Shown: piece after piece, positions 55,001-63,284 of the stretch
Layout: each line of letters starts with the position of its first letter
Position numbering within the stretch: position 1 is the stretch's first letter
Source: Candidula unifasciata
Lineage: Eukaryota; Mollusca; Gastropoda; Stylommatophora; Geomitridae
Direction of reading: 5' to 3'
DNA length: 64,000 nt
Assembly: GCA_905116865.2 (NCBI GenBank)
Contig: CAJHNH020000227.1
Coordinates: 184,001-248,000 of the forward strand
Notes under the pieces: generated by a model
What the model was told of the DNA's origin: nothing
The model's input: the letters and a program-made list of their open reading frames with translations, nothing else
The model's database searches: none
Translations under genes and position numbers: made by a program

Positions 55001-57565
55001 TGGTGGAGTAAGCGCATGCCAGAGAGATCTCTGAAGAAGTAGAACGGATGTGCATGCAAAACTCTTTGGATCAAGGCTAGCATCCAGGAGTAGATGAATA
55101 ACCAGAACTTTCCGCTGGAGTTTACAGCCACTGAACGCTCAGAAACAAGAAGATTTCAGATCAAACTATTTTATAAATGTTAAATTATTACCTGCGGCAT
55201 CCGTGGCTTAGGCGCTGCGAGTCCCACTCGTAATTCCAATGTACAGCGATCAAAAATACCTCGATAGAAACCCACTGCTGGCAGTGTGGATTTTTATCAT
55301 GGTATGGTGCGTCGCAGGTCGACCCAGGCTTAAATGGATACCAGGATGGCTGTCCTGGGGAAGTAAAGATGGCCGGCATAATGCTGACCACATTACCCAC
55401 CTAGTGTTGATGGTCTGTAAAAATATGGGTGCTCTTTCCATATACCCAGTATGCCTAAAGGGGTGAAAAGGGATCTTTTTCTCTTTAAACTATTTACTAA
55501 TTCAGCACTAAATAACTCATCATGGGTTTGTTAGTTTTAGCTAGAATTATCTACTTTTCTTAACCCTTTCGCCCCAGCAATGCTGACAGATGGTTCATGA
55601 ACCAGTGAGGCTTCCTGGAAAAAATCCTTTAAAAACAACATTTTATACAGGCCACTAATACATTTTTTGGCTCAATTATTGTGTAAAGTTTTTTGACCCA
55701 GAAAATAAGTGACTTCCCTTCCCATTCATGCCTCATAGTGTCCTGTATTGTGGGGATGTTATCATATGGCTTAGTTCGGAGTTCGATTGGCGTAATTATT
55801 GTTTGTAGGAGGTTGTGTTGTTATGAGTCTATTTGAGGTGTCTGCATTCAAGTAAGGAGTACTGCAGGGGGAAGCGCCACATGGGTGACGATTCTTGGCT
55901 ATCGAAACTGGGATGTTTTTGTATTTCTATGTTTGTTGGCGGTGGCTTCACCCTGAGACACAGAAGGCACTGACAAGGAATAACGGAATGAAAAAATATG
56001 ACAGTTTCCATACTCCCAAACTGTCATGTAGGTAGCACAACGTGAGAATAATGACAAGTTAGCAGTGAGAAGACGAAAAAAGAGAGGGCGGGTAAAGCGT
56101 TGACAATAAGGAATATATTATACGAGTAAAATACTGTGTGTTGCTGCACGCTGACTAAGCGTGACACCCCTGCAACATAAGGCAGGCCCGGCGACATGAC
56201 GAGGCATGACTGGGAAGGAGAGTCAATCTCTTTCTGGGCCGGGAAATGTTACAAGCACCATTTTTTTTTTTAATTCTCTGTATAAATTTGTTTCAAATAT
56301 ATAAAGATAGTTGGCATCTGTGGCTTAGGAGTTGCGAATTTGCGGGACTCGCACCTTGTGTTGGTTTCAACAATGGTATCGAGAAGCCAACCGCCCAGAA
56401 AGCAGTGGCAAATGGCTGGGTGTAAATTTGCCTAGAAAAACTACAACAGCCAAAGACTGCGGGGTTTGGTTCTGCAATGAAAGCAAAAAAGGCGGCCAGA
56501 GTGGTGTTGACCACATCACTCATTAAGGGGCGATTGATCTATAAAATGGTCTCACCTCAAATGCCCTATGCACCACTGGCGTGTAAAGGGACCTTTACTT
56601 TTACTGACTTAGTTAGTCAGTCGAGGATTCATTGTCACTGCATATGGGCACCTTTAATGTCTGGCTAAATGCCCGACTGTAGCAGTACATCATCCACTCC
56701 ACTTTTTATGTTGTTCTTCTTTATGTTCATCTGCTGTTACCTCTGGTGGATCGTTCTAGTTGTTCAACCACATCTGGACTAGTCCAGAGTGTTATGTGTA
56801 CATCCATTTTATAGATATGGCTGATTTGTATGCAGACTGTTGGTTCCTTACCTCTCAGGCAGATGCACTATGACTGTGAAAGAGTTCCCACTTAGTCGAC
56901 TCTTACGACATGCATGTTGGGGAGGCAGTGGGTCTATTCTTGTTTTTCCTACAATGGGGTCCCATCTCACACCGGGAACTTTTTGTGCTAGTAGAAATTT
57001 TGGTGCTTCATTATTATCCTACCCCAAACAGGGGAAATCCACAAGTCATGGGAGTCTAATATTTCAGGGGGTGATAGATAGACTGCATGCAGTTGTGGGA
57101 CCTAGGCTGCATGCAGTCATGGGACCTAGGCTGTACTCTGTCGGGGGATGTAGGTGGGTTGGGGTTAGGGCCAGTTCTAGATGTTTTGGGGTTGTTAAAA
57201 GCATCCGACAGCCAGTAAACCCAGTCTTACCACCCTCTAAAATGTTGGACTACCCTGTGACGTCATCCTGGGGGTAGGATATTAATAAAGAACCTAAATG
57301 TCCTTTCTTAATTTATGTAAATTATTTGTCCTCCTCCAGTGGCATCGATGTTGTGGGGCTGCTAATGAAGCTGGGCATCGGAGAGTCGTTACTACAGAAC
57401 AAACTGGCAGCTGGCACTGGGACTTTTGTTGTAGCTTATGCCGTCCATAAAGTGTTCGCACCGGTGCGCATTGCCACTACTCTGACCGCCACACCTTTCA
57501 TTGTGAGATACCTGCGTCGTGTTGGCTTCCTCAAAGTTCCTCAGCCAGTCAAGCCTAAACAATAA
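45868..57565 (+). CDS. FAM210-like DUF1279 protein with duplicated Cys module, six exons
   Basis: Exons 45868-46015, 47718-47904, 50554-50780, 52785-52897, 53965-54338 and 57340-57565 join in frame to 424 codons. An Arg/Ser-rich start (MQTAARSTQRVYLRTVRQR) suits a mitochondrial presequence; an in-frame ATG at 45784 would add 28 less fitting residues. Residues 91-151 and 182-243 are two copies of one module. Residues 253-303 are three 17-residue repeats. About 318-412 is the DUF1279 domain, with a membrane helix near 329-350 and the AYAVHKVFAPVRI motif. FAM210 proteins are mitochondrial membrane proteins linked to mitochondrial translation or erythroid metabolism. The C-terminal domain assignment is firm; A versus B paralogy is not resolved. 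I do not recall the N-terminal module from vertebrate FAM210. Confidence 0.85.
46016..46495. other. FAM210-like intron 1, left part
   Basis: A SINE family 2 right-end scrap lies at about 46065-46160 (acaatgcctag, tgtcctgcaatgg). The rest is unassigned. Confidence 0.35.
46496..46668. mobile_element. hAT MITE with perfect TSD
   Basis: The ends are caggggttctcaacctg and caggttaagagtcgctg (inverted, imperfect). The 8-bp TSD atgtagga at 46488-46495 and 46669-46676 is perfect. 173 bp, non-coding, inside FAM210-like intron 1. Confidence 0.88.
46750..47235 (+). mobile_element. LINE RNase H end fragment
   Basis: A degraded PGMVGSEQAKTGW version of the NEQADRLA motif, then the 3' blocks gggttcggccggcacac and gctggctgctgag. 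Confidence 0.6.
47260..47400 (-). mobile_element. LINE 3' tail fragment
   Basis: Reversed blocks ctatcctgtgcaatcc and ctttggccttcctcaac, shared with 15050-15435. Confidence 0.4.
47718..47904 (+). CDS. FAM210-like exon 2
   Basis: 187 bases, phase 1 in and phase 2 out. It carries the first half of module A (CPQGIQGDDCVTFKLWLESC) up to RR. The donor is GTAAGT. Confidence 0.8.
47935..48165 (-). mobile_element. LINE 3' tail fragment
   Basis: Same family as 44935-45125. The minus reading gives a degraded KWDDNI, then RDRAWWRSIAAKLQC pattern. Confidence 0.5.
48185..48395 (+). mobile_element. SINE family 3 copy, head lost
   Basis: Blocks gctgcgtggatttttatcat, ggttgacccagcctaaat, gtaatgctgaccacattacc and ggtctgtaaaagtatgg, with a tttactttact tail. 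Confidence 0.75.
48640..48855 (+). mobile_element. SINE family 3 copy
   Basis: A diverged body with gggtaccagataaagtc, gatgctgaccacattaccc and tatgcccagtatgg. Confidence 0.65.
48915..49285 (+). mobile_element. LINE C-terminal zinc-knuckle fragment
   Basis: An open stretch of 113 codons reads LTRRDQATIFRLRTQHTPL, then RIQPQHSPECQLC, then VEHHLFECPKLSETRR. The CxxC...H...C knuckle at the end of RNase-H-bearing LINE ORF2 is clear. It ends with a stop and (AAC)n. Upstream domains are missing. Confidence 0.8.
49340..49725 (+). mobile_element. SINE family 1 pieces
   Basis: Right end at 49355-49440, then a second partial body at 49545-49715 (gcatctgcctgagaggcaag, gtctgcacaatgg, gtttacagcaagagaa). 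Confidence 0.6.
49726..50221. other. FAM210-like intron 2, unassigned
   Basis: A C-run near 49830-49855 and a short gttgttgtt tract. No gene. Confidence 0.35.
50222..50440 (-). mobile_element. tRNA-derived SINE family 2, clean head
   Basis: The minus strand reads ggcgtctgtggcttaggcgt (A box), then gggttcgatccc (a perfect B box), then the body with ggtatcaagaagctgacc and the acgttctgtacaggatacg end. It ends about 110 bp before exon 3. Confidence 0.85.
50554..50780 (+). CDS. FAM210-like exon 3
   Basis: 227 bases. It carries the second half of module A (YGLANCNNQLQGIQSGRK and VMVEQEKLISEIAEQY), a spacer, and the CPQGVQ start of module B. The donor is GTATGT. Confidence 0.85.
50860..50970 (+). 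mobile_element. SINE family 3 fragment
   Basis: Diverged blocks ctggtctcccaggtcgcc and ggaagtagatgaggccaac. Confidence 0.4.
51030..51500 (+). mobile_element. LINE RNase H fragment
   Basis: Reading RVLSASLSMIRQVEAGW, then VTFIFVPGHAGVVGNERADR, then LAGTALIEDGQLTDHADIVI. Open for 90 codons. It matches the minus-strand fragment at 7235-7700 and lies in FAM210-like intron 3. Confidence 0.8.
51720..51985 (-). mobile_element. tRNA-derived SINE family 5
   Basis: The minus strand reads ggtgtccgcttcgagtgcta (head), then gggttcaatcccc (a canonical B box), then a body with gcacgtaataaaaatccctt. Head plus body is about 260 bp. A functional tRNA is excluded because the acceptor half does not pair. Confidence 0.65.
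51986..52454. other. FAM210-like intron 3, repeat scraps
   Basis: A gtgccggtacac-type repeat at 52025-52095 (also near 29000) and a reversed SINE family 2 head at 52330-52425. Confidence 0.45.
52455..52770. repeat. 40-bp tandem repeat abutting exon 4
   Basis: About eight units containing gttgtgataatcctattaat and tagagataatctt. The array ends about 15 bp before the exon 4 acceptor, so it occupies the branch-point region. Confidence 0.93.
52785..52897 (+). CDS. FAM210-like exon 4
   Basis: 113 bases. It encodes LDCARFKLWLENCHRFGL through GRKSLAE, the centre of module B in one piece. The GTTTGT donor is copied twice downstream by a 97-bp repeat. Confidence 0.85.
52879..53170. repeat. 97-bp tandem repeat starting inside exon 4
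   Basis: Three units; ggaagtcatt recurs at 52881, 52978 and 53075. The first unit begins in the last 19 bases of exon 4 and includes its 5' splice site, so copies 2 and 3 carry identical exon end plus GTTTGT. Confidence 0.95.
53171..53340. other. purine-rich and GATA-type simple sequence
   Basis: gaga-rich tract, then tagata/gatagg runs. No gene. Confidence 0.6.
53341..53450. repeat. dispersed repeat related to 55560-55665
   Basis: Shares aaccccattgcccgggtaat and the cttttaaaaacagcagtttt block with the piggyBac-like left end at 55560. Confidence 0.45.
53455..53575 (-). mobile_element. RNase-H LINE 3' end
   Basis: Reversed blocks gaactgacattactgtgc, acatgtgctccgtccc and cttcagtaaccaac. Confidence 0.5.
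53745..53935 (+). mobile_element. SINE family 3 fragment just before exon 5
   Basis: Blocks ggtcaacccagccttgagtg, gatgctgacctcatcaccc and atatgcctaaagggc, with a ttttacttttattc tail. It ends 30 bp from the exon 5 acceptor, so its T-rich tail sits in the polypyrimidine region. Confidence 0.7.
53965..54338 (+). CDS. FAM210-like exon 5
   Basis: 374 bases. It encodes the end of module B (VFAEQDKMIREAATVTYQ), the 17-residue repeats, and the start of DUF1279 (LQRAVKEYGSTVIVFHVTIS). The donor is GTGGGT. Confidence 0.88.
54046..54198 (+). repeat. 51-bp tandem repeat inside exon 5
   Basis: Three in-frame units encode STSTRNPASGDRDPPGG, STSTRNPGSEDRDPLGG and STSTRNPGSGDSSPPGG between module B and DUF1279. 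The composition suggests a flexible linker. Confidence 0.95.
54385..54530 (+). mobile_element. SINE family 1 fragment
   Basis: Begins cacgtgggtttgggggatcc. The core is altered to aggaggtgactaatgagggg. Truncated at the caagaaaccaacag block. Confidence 0.65.
54530..54755 (+). mobile_element. LINE RNase H fragment
   Basis: A reading with VYTGGSVIRGQRSA (first Asp replaced by Gly) and the gtctggagtgctgtaatgat 3' end. Confidence 0.5.
54760..55155 (+). mobile_element. SINE family 1 copy split by an insertion
   Basis: The body runs to ccagatctgtaaaaacgg near 54802 and resumes at gaacggatgtgcatgc near 55040. The intervening ~240 bp is unassigned. Confidence 0.6.
55192..55490 (+). mobile_element. 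SINE family 3 copy with head
   Basis: The head gcggcatccgtggcttaggc and all body blocks through ggtctgtaaaaatatgggtg and the ggggtgaaaagggatc end. No clear TSD. Confidence 0.8.
55560..56103. mobile_element. possible piggyBac-like MITE
   Basis: The left end ttaaccctttcgcccc and right end gggcgggtaaagcgttga are imperfect inverted copies with a TTAA-like flank on the left. The internal sequence lacks a transposase. The right flank (ttga) has decayed, so this is tentative. Confidence 0.35.
56312..56605 (+). mobile_element. SINE family 2/3 composite
   Basis: The family 2 head and body (ggcatctgtggcttaggag, ggtttcaacaatggtatcga) run into a family 3 3' half (gtgttgaccacatcactc, ttttacttttac tail). 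This suggests template switching or a shared tail between the two families. Confidence 0.7.
56705..56980 (-). mobile_element. SINE family 1 copy
   Basis: A nearly full reversed body including gtcgactcttacgacatgca and tttgtatgcagactgttgg. Confidence 0.75.
57002..57294 (+). mobile_element. MITE family M1 copy before exon 6
   Basis: The ends ggtgcttcattattatcc and ggatattaataaagaacc are conserved. The flanking 8-mers have diverged (5 of 8). An internal gcatgcagt segment is duplicated. It ends 45 bp before the exon 6 acceptor. Confidence 0.8.
57340..57565 (+). CDS. FAM210-like exon 6
   Basis: 226 bases to TAA. It encodes SGIDVVGLLMKLGIGESLLQ and the conserved AYAVHKVFAPVRI and IVRYLRRVGFLK motifs of DUF1279. 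Confidence 0.92.
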
Positions 57566-58058
57566 TAGTGATTGTCAGTTTGGCTTTTGAGTGTGTGCGA
57601 CCCAAAAATGGAATCAGGAAGGAGTTAGTGTGCTATTTGTTATCTGTTTATACAATCATTAATCAGGGCTTCGTCTTCGCAACTTGCTAATAATTAATGT
57701 TAGATTTTGTATGTTGATGATCACAGTTACAACTTCACAGCAGACAGGTCGCTCCCACAGTTGCTCCATTCCTGTGCCACTAAAAACCACACAGAAGGCC
57801 AGTCACTGTCCCTTTGGGGGGAAAAATGGAAACGGTCTGCATTCCTGGCAATACAGGAAGTGCATAAGGCAGCTGTCAGAATGTTCAGGGGAGCATCACC
57901 TGAAAAAAGGTTGAAAACCTCTGTCCTAGAGTTTGCCCCCAAATTAAAGAGACATCATTGTCCACATGTTTGAGGTCTTCAGCATGTGTTGTCTCTTGTA
58001 TAGCATTGATTAAGTAGAGAATGAGTTGAGAAACTGACAGTGTTTTGATATTGTGGAG
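57566..58058. other. 3' flank of the FAM210-like gene
   Basis: Presumed 3' UTR and beyond. No AATAAA was found here. A reading with HKAAVRMFRG near 57860 is not supported as coding. Confidence 0.4.
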
Positions 58059-58792
58059 CAGTGGTTCTCAACCTATGAGTCGCGACCCTTTTTTGGGTCG
58101 AACGACCCCTTCACATATTCATTGAAGTTAAGAAGTAGCGACAAAAATAATTGTATGGTTGGGGGTTGCCACAAAATGAGGAACTGTATTAAAGGGTCGC
58201 AACAACGTGAGGAACTGTATTAAAGGGTCGCCACAACATGAAGAACTATATTAAAGTGTCACCACCACATGAGGAAACTGTAATAAAGGGTTGCCACAAC
58301 ATGAAGAACTGAAATAAAGGGTCGCCACAACATGAAGAACTATATTAAAGTGTCACCACCACATGAGGAAACTGTAATAAAGGGTTGCCACAACATGAAG
58401 AACTGAAATAAAGGGTCGCCACAACATGAAGAACTATATTAAAGTGTCACCACCACATGAGGAAACTGTAATAAAGGGTTGCCACAACATGAAGAACTGT
58501 AATAAAGGGTCGCCACAACACGAGGGAACTGTAATAAAGGGTCACCACAACATGAAGAACTGTAATAAAGGGTCACCACCACAAGAGGAACTGTATTAAA
58601 GGGTCACCACAACATGAAGAACTGTAATAAAGGGTCGCCACAACACGAGGGAACTGTAATAAAGGGTCGCCACAACATGAAGAACTGTATTTAAAGGGTC
58701 GCCACAACATGAGGAACTGTATTTAAAGGGTCGCCACAACATGAGGGAACTGTATTAAAGGGTCGCAGCATTTGTAAGGTTGAGAACCACTG
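58059..58792. mobile_element. hAT MITE with internal ~31-bp array
   Basis: The TIRs cagtggttctcaacct and aggttgagaaccactg are perfect inverted copies. The flanks ttgtggag and ctgtagag match at 6 of 8. The interior is an expanded array of gggtcgccacaacatgaaga-type units that include AATAAA in the sense of the upstream gene. Confidence 0.85.
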
Positions 58793-58867
58793 CTGTAGAG
58801 CATGGCTATTCAGTTAGCGGCTCACATATATCTAGTATTATTGATCTTTCTGTGCTGGGACCAGTAG

Positions 58868-60303
58868 AGATAAAATCACGGGTGAAATCATAAGAGACCA
58901 GAAGAGATCAAGTCAGGAATGATATCATAAGAGACCAGAAGAGATCAAGTCAGGAATGATATCATAAGAGACCAGAAGAGATCAAGTCAGGAATGATATC
59001 ATAAGAGACCAGAAGAGATCAAGTCAGGAATGATATCATAAGAGACCAGAAGAGATCAAGTCAGGAATGATATCATAAGAGACCAGAAGAGATCAAGTCA
59101 GGAATGAAATCATAAGAGACCAGAAGAGATCAAGTCAGGAATGATATCATAAGAGACCAGAAGAGATCAAGTCAGGAATGATATCATAAGAGACCAGAAG
59201 AGATCAAGTCAGGAATGATATCATAAGAGACCAGAAGAGATCAAGTCAGGAATGAAATCATAAGAGACCAGAAGAGATCAAGTCAGAAATGATATCATAA
59301 GAGACCAGAAGAAGATCAAGTCAGGAATGATATCATAAGAGACCAGAAGAGATCAAGTCAGGAATGATATCATAAGAGACCAGAAGAGATCAAGTCAGGA
59401 ATGAAATCATAAGAGACCAGAAGAGATCAAGTCAGGAATGATATCATAAGAGACCAGAAGAGATCAAGTCAGGAATGAAATCATAAGAGACCAGAAGAGA
59501 TCAAGTCAGGAATGAAATCATAAGAGACCAGAAGAGATCAAGTCAGGAATGATATCATAAGAGACCAGAAGAGATCAAGTCAGGAATGATATCATAAGAG
59601 ACCAGAAGAGATCAAGTCAGGAATGATATCATAAGAGACCAGAAGAGATCAAGTCAGGAATGATATCATAAGAGACCAGAAGAGATCAAGTCAGGAATGA
59701 TATCATAAGAGACCAGAAGAGATCAAGTCAGGAATAAAATCATAAGAGACCAGAAGAGATCAAGTCAGGAATGATATCATAAGAGACCAGAAGAGATCAA
59801 GTCAGAAATGATATCATAAGAGACCAGAAGAGATCAAGTCAGGAATGAAATCATAAGAGACCAGAAGAGATCAAGTCAGAAATGATATCATAAGAGACCA
59901 GAAGAGATCAAGTCAGGAATGATATCATAAGAGACCAGAAGAGATCAAGTCAGGAATGATATCATAAGAGACCAGAAGAGATCAAGTCAGGAATGATATC
60001 ATAAGAGACCAGAAGAGATCAAGTCAGGAATGAAATCATAAGAGACCAGAAGAGATCAAGTCAGGAATGAAATCATAAGAGACCAGAAGAGATCAAGTCA
60101 GGAATGATATCATAAGAGAAAAGAAGAGATCAAGTCAGGAATGAAATCATAAGAGACCAGAAGAGATCAAGTCAGGAATGATATCATAAGAGACCAGAAG
60201 AGATCAAGTCAGGAATGATATCATAAGAGACCAGAAGAGATCAAGTCAGGAATGATATCATAAGAGACCAGAAGAGATCAAGTCAGGAATGATATCATAA
60301 GAG
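58868..60303. repeat. 37-bp tandem repeat, ~38 copies
   Basis: Unit agagaccagaagagatcaag plus tcaggaatgatatcata. Variation is mostly gatatc versus gaaatc, and one unit has an added base near 59311. Confidence 0.97.
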
Positions 60304-60399
60304 AAAAAGTCACAGAACCATTTCTAAATTATATACAAAGCAAACCAAACTGTTTTCCCACATGGAGAAAATGCCTTGTGACGCCCTACCATACAAGGC
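60304..60399. other. short unassigned spacer
   Basis: Nothing recognised. Confidence 0.4.
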
Positions 60400-60600
60400 A
60401 TATACCAAAAGTGGAAAAAGACATAGACCACGAGGTGGACCAAGAACTAAATAGAATGATAACATCAGAGAAATTCTACAGTTGCACGGTGCCTATGCTG
60501 AGGTGGCTTGAAGAACAGGAAGCAGAACCTTATATCTCCCTCGACACCTGAAGCAGCGGTAGAAGAGGGAGTGAAGAGGAAGAGGATTCATTGATAGCCT
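60400..60600 (+). mobile_element. LINE 3' tail fragment
   Basis: A broken RT-tail reading that aligns with 3310-3515 and 23510-23640 (gaccacgaggtggaccaaga, acatcagagaaattctacag). Confidence 0.5.
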
Positions 60601-60994
60601 TGCACACACACAAAAAAAGTGCAACTCATATGTTAGGGATTTGTTGGCTCATTGCCTGGTGGTATCTACACTCAATCTTCCTTTCCTAAGCTAAAAAGAG
60701 AAACACTGAACAAGCTCATGCTCCCAGTAAACCAGATGATGTTTTTGTTACAAACAAGCTGCTTGCTTGCTGAATATGGTGTGCATGAGTCTGTCTGTTA
60801 GTGCGTTTATTTACTGTGTACACAGATTTTATTCTTACACATTACACACATTTATTCAGATGTCAAATGCCAAATTTTGTTGTGTATGAATGTTTTCTCC
60901 AACTGATAACACATCATTATCATTGGGAGTGGAGAGGGGTCAGCCAAACAAAACAAAAAAATACTCTTAGCACTATCTGGATTTAAACCCTCAA
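60601..60994. other. unassigned sequence
   Basis: Short frames only. Confidence 0.35.
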
Positions 60995-61255
60995 ACTTCC
61001 CATGTGGGTTCCGGGTACCCATTGTGAGGGAAAACCAACACAGACCCACTGCCTCCCCAACAAGTATGTCGTAGGAGTCGACTGTTTGGGAGCTTCCTTC
61101 GAAGTCAGAGTGCACAGCCTACTGTACACAAAAAAAGCCAGTAAAATGGATGTACACACAAAACTCAGGCCCTGGCACAAAGCTAAAGTCTAAATGGACG
61201 AACAACCAGGACTTTCCACTGGAGCTTGAAGCCGGTGAACAAAGAAGATATCCGC
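60995..61255 (+). mobile_element. SINE family 1 copy
   Basis: catgtgggttccgggtaccc start, atgtcgtaggagtcgact core and gcttgaagccggtgaa end. Confidence 0.75.
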
Positions 61256-61674
61256 AGGCAAACATCTAGTCCCTACACCGAGGCGGCTCCCAAACAGAAA
61301 ACAGTACACCACTATTTTTCAGTAAAGAACAGGACACTATGGACTAACACACACACAGGCGCAGTTTTCTGTAATATACAAGGTGATCAGTCCTGTGTTT
61401 TTTTGTAAAGTAGTTTTGAACTGTTACACCATTCCCATCCATAGGTGGTTAACAAATTTAGCACTGACAACAGTTTCATTTGCTGTGCCCAAACAATATT
61501 TTATTTACATAAAATGAATGCATGTTAAACATACGCAGTCTACAGAGGAAACAAAGGTGTCCATAACTGAAGCACATACATTGTCCACAGAAGATATTAA
61601 CAACATACACTGTCTACGGAAGGTATATGGGCGTACACAACGTATGCTGTTCACGAAGGAAAGTTCGTTACATA
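61256..61674. other. unassigned sequence
   Basis: Loose repetition of an acatacactgtctac word around 61525-61645. No gene. Confidence 0.35.
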
Positions 61675-61840
61675 TCCTTTACAGGACGTTGCAGAACCAA
61701 CCCCAGCTTTCTTCGGGCTGTTGTGGTTCTTCTGGGCAAATTTTACATTCAATAATTTGCCATTGCTTTCTGAACGATCAGCTCCCGGTACCACTGTAGA
61801 AACCAACACAAGACAAGACAATGTCCGTAGCTGGGATCGA
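61675..61840 (-). mobile_element. SINE family 2 copy, head truncated
   Basis: Reversed body blocks ctttacaggacgttgcagaa and ggtaccactgtagaaacc. It stops at gctgggatcga inside the B box. Confidence 0.7.
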
Positions 61841-61919
61841 TTACAAAGGAAACTAAAAAACTAAAGAAATCACCAAATGATAATAATTTTATGAAACTCC
61901 ACAAAGGCCATTAAACTTG

Positions 61920-62200
61920 AAGACTTCATCAGTGTACAGTTGGTTACCATAGAAGTGCCTGGCCAGGGGATCAGAGTGCGGGACTCTTGTGCAGGAGATC
62001 TGGGTTTGAATCTCTGGTGAGGTGATTGACCTTTGTGTTCAGTCAGGGGGGAAAATAACAGTCCTGACTTGCACAGTCCAAGGTGGTGGCTGCACCGGCC
62101 ATAAAGCCCTAAATCCTCAGGTTCAAGACTTCTTGTTGTACAAAGCTCTGACAGGTTGTAAATACAGACTTCAACATAAAAAATAGCCACTTTCTGAAAC
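61920..62200. other. tRNA-like SINE scraps
   Basis: A plus-strand ggggatcagagtgcgggact ... gggtttgaatctc arrangement at 61963-62023 resembles an A/B-box head. Similar words recur near 209. The rest is unassigned. Confidence 0.35.
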
Positions 62201-62204
62201 TCCA

Positions 62205-62695
62205 CAAACCCATTATGGATCCGCCGTGATGTAGTGGCTGGACGCGGACTTAAGGTCGTGGATTCCATTTCGAACAGAGACAAGACTTTTTTAATGAATC
62301 TGGCTGCCAAGGTGACTCTGCCTTAAATAGGTATCGGGTAAAATCCTGGGAAATCAAGGTGGCTGGTGTTATATTGACCACATCACTCACCTAGTGGTGA
62401 CTGATCTGTAAAATATAGTCTAGCCCAGCGGTTCTCAAACTGGGTGCCTATGCCAGGGGTGCCGCGGCAGTAATGAAAAATTCATCCAAACAGTTTCGTT
62501 CATCGCATTAAAGGCAAATGAAAATTAAATTTGCACTCTTTTCTTAAGTATTCAATCGCTTGAAAGGTTAGCTGTGCCGCAATTTTTTTTGGTTAGCCCT
62601 ACAAGGGTTCCGCGGCGAAACAAGTTTGAGAACCCCTGGTCTAGCATATGCCCAGTAAGCCTGACAGTGTGGAAAAAGGGTTCTTGACTTGACAA
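62205..62695 (+). mobile_element. SINE family 3-related copy split by a hAT MITE
   Basis: The body (gtgactctgccttaaatagg, tgttatattgaccacatcac, atctgtaaaatatagtctag) stops at 62425 and resumes at 62639 (gtctagcatatgcccagtaa, ggaaaaagggttcttgactt). Confidence 0.7.
62426..62638. mobile_element. hAT MITE nested in a SINE
   Basis: TIRs cagcggttctcaaac and gtttgagaacccctg. TSD gtctagcc / gtctagca (62418-62425, 62639-62646), 7 of 8. 213 bp. The interior gggtgccgcggc segment recurs inside chimeric elements A-C. Confidence 0.88.
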
Positions 62696-62875
62696 AGGCG
62701 TACAGAGGCAAACAACTAAAGTAGTTATCCGTATACAACAATAATCAGGCAACATATACTGCTGACAGAGGGGATACACAGGCGTACAGAGGCAAACAAC
62801 TAAAGTAGTTATCCGTATACAACAATAATCACACAACATATACTGCTGACAGAGGGGATACACAGGCATACAAAA
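62695..62875. repeat. 84-bp tandem duplication
   Basis: ggcgtacagaggcaaacaac recurs at 62697 and 62781. A shortened third copy follows (caggcatacaaaac). Confidence 0.9.
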
Positions 62876-63124
62876 CAGGGATTCATCAGTAGGCAGCAAC
62901 TGATAACTTTTTGTAACTCCACAAATGCCACAATTTACTGGCTCACTGTTTTGGATAAAACAACAACGCAACAAACATTGACACACTTGCTCAAATTCAA
63001 ACATATGCTTTTACATAATATTATATGCAGACAAATAAAATTTAGGGACACCAACATTTACACGTATCAAATGTTATGTGTCTCAAGGGACCATGTTCTT
63101 TATTCGCTTTACTGTTTAAAATGT
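62876..63124. other. unassigned sequence
   Basis: No supportable feature. Confidence 0.35.
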
Positions 63125-63280
63125 AGATGAGATGGTGTGGCCATCTGAGGAGAGTGCTGCCTAGCAACCACCACAGGGAGCTGGGCTGAAGAAATATAAT
63201 AAACACAAAGTTAGGAGAAGACCAAGCAAAATATGGAATGACAGCATTACGAACAGCCTTAAAGAAATTATGATTGACTT
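63125..63280 (+). mobile_element. LINE 3' tail fragment
   Basis: Reading RWCGHLRRVLPSNHH, then a broken GRRPSKIWNDSITNSLKEI pattern: an RT tail of yet another group. Confidence 0.6.
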
Positions 63281-63284
63281 ATAC

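Noticed and set aside
58868..60303. CRISPR-like regular repeats
   Set aside because: Units are contiguous with no variable spacers, in a eukaryotic context: an ordinary minisatellite.
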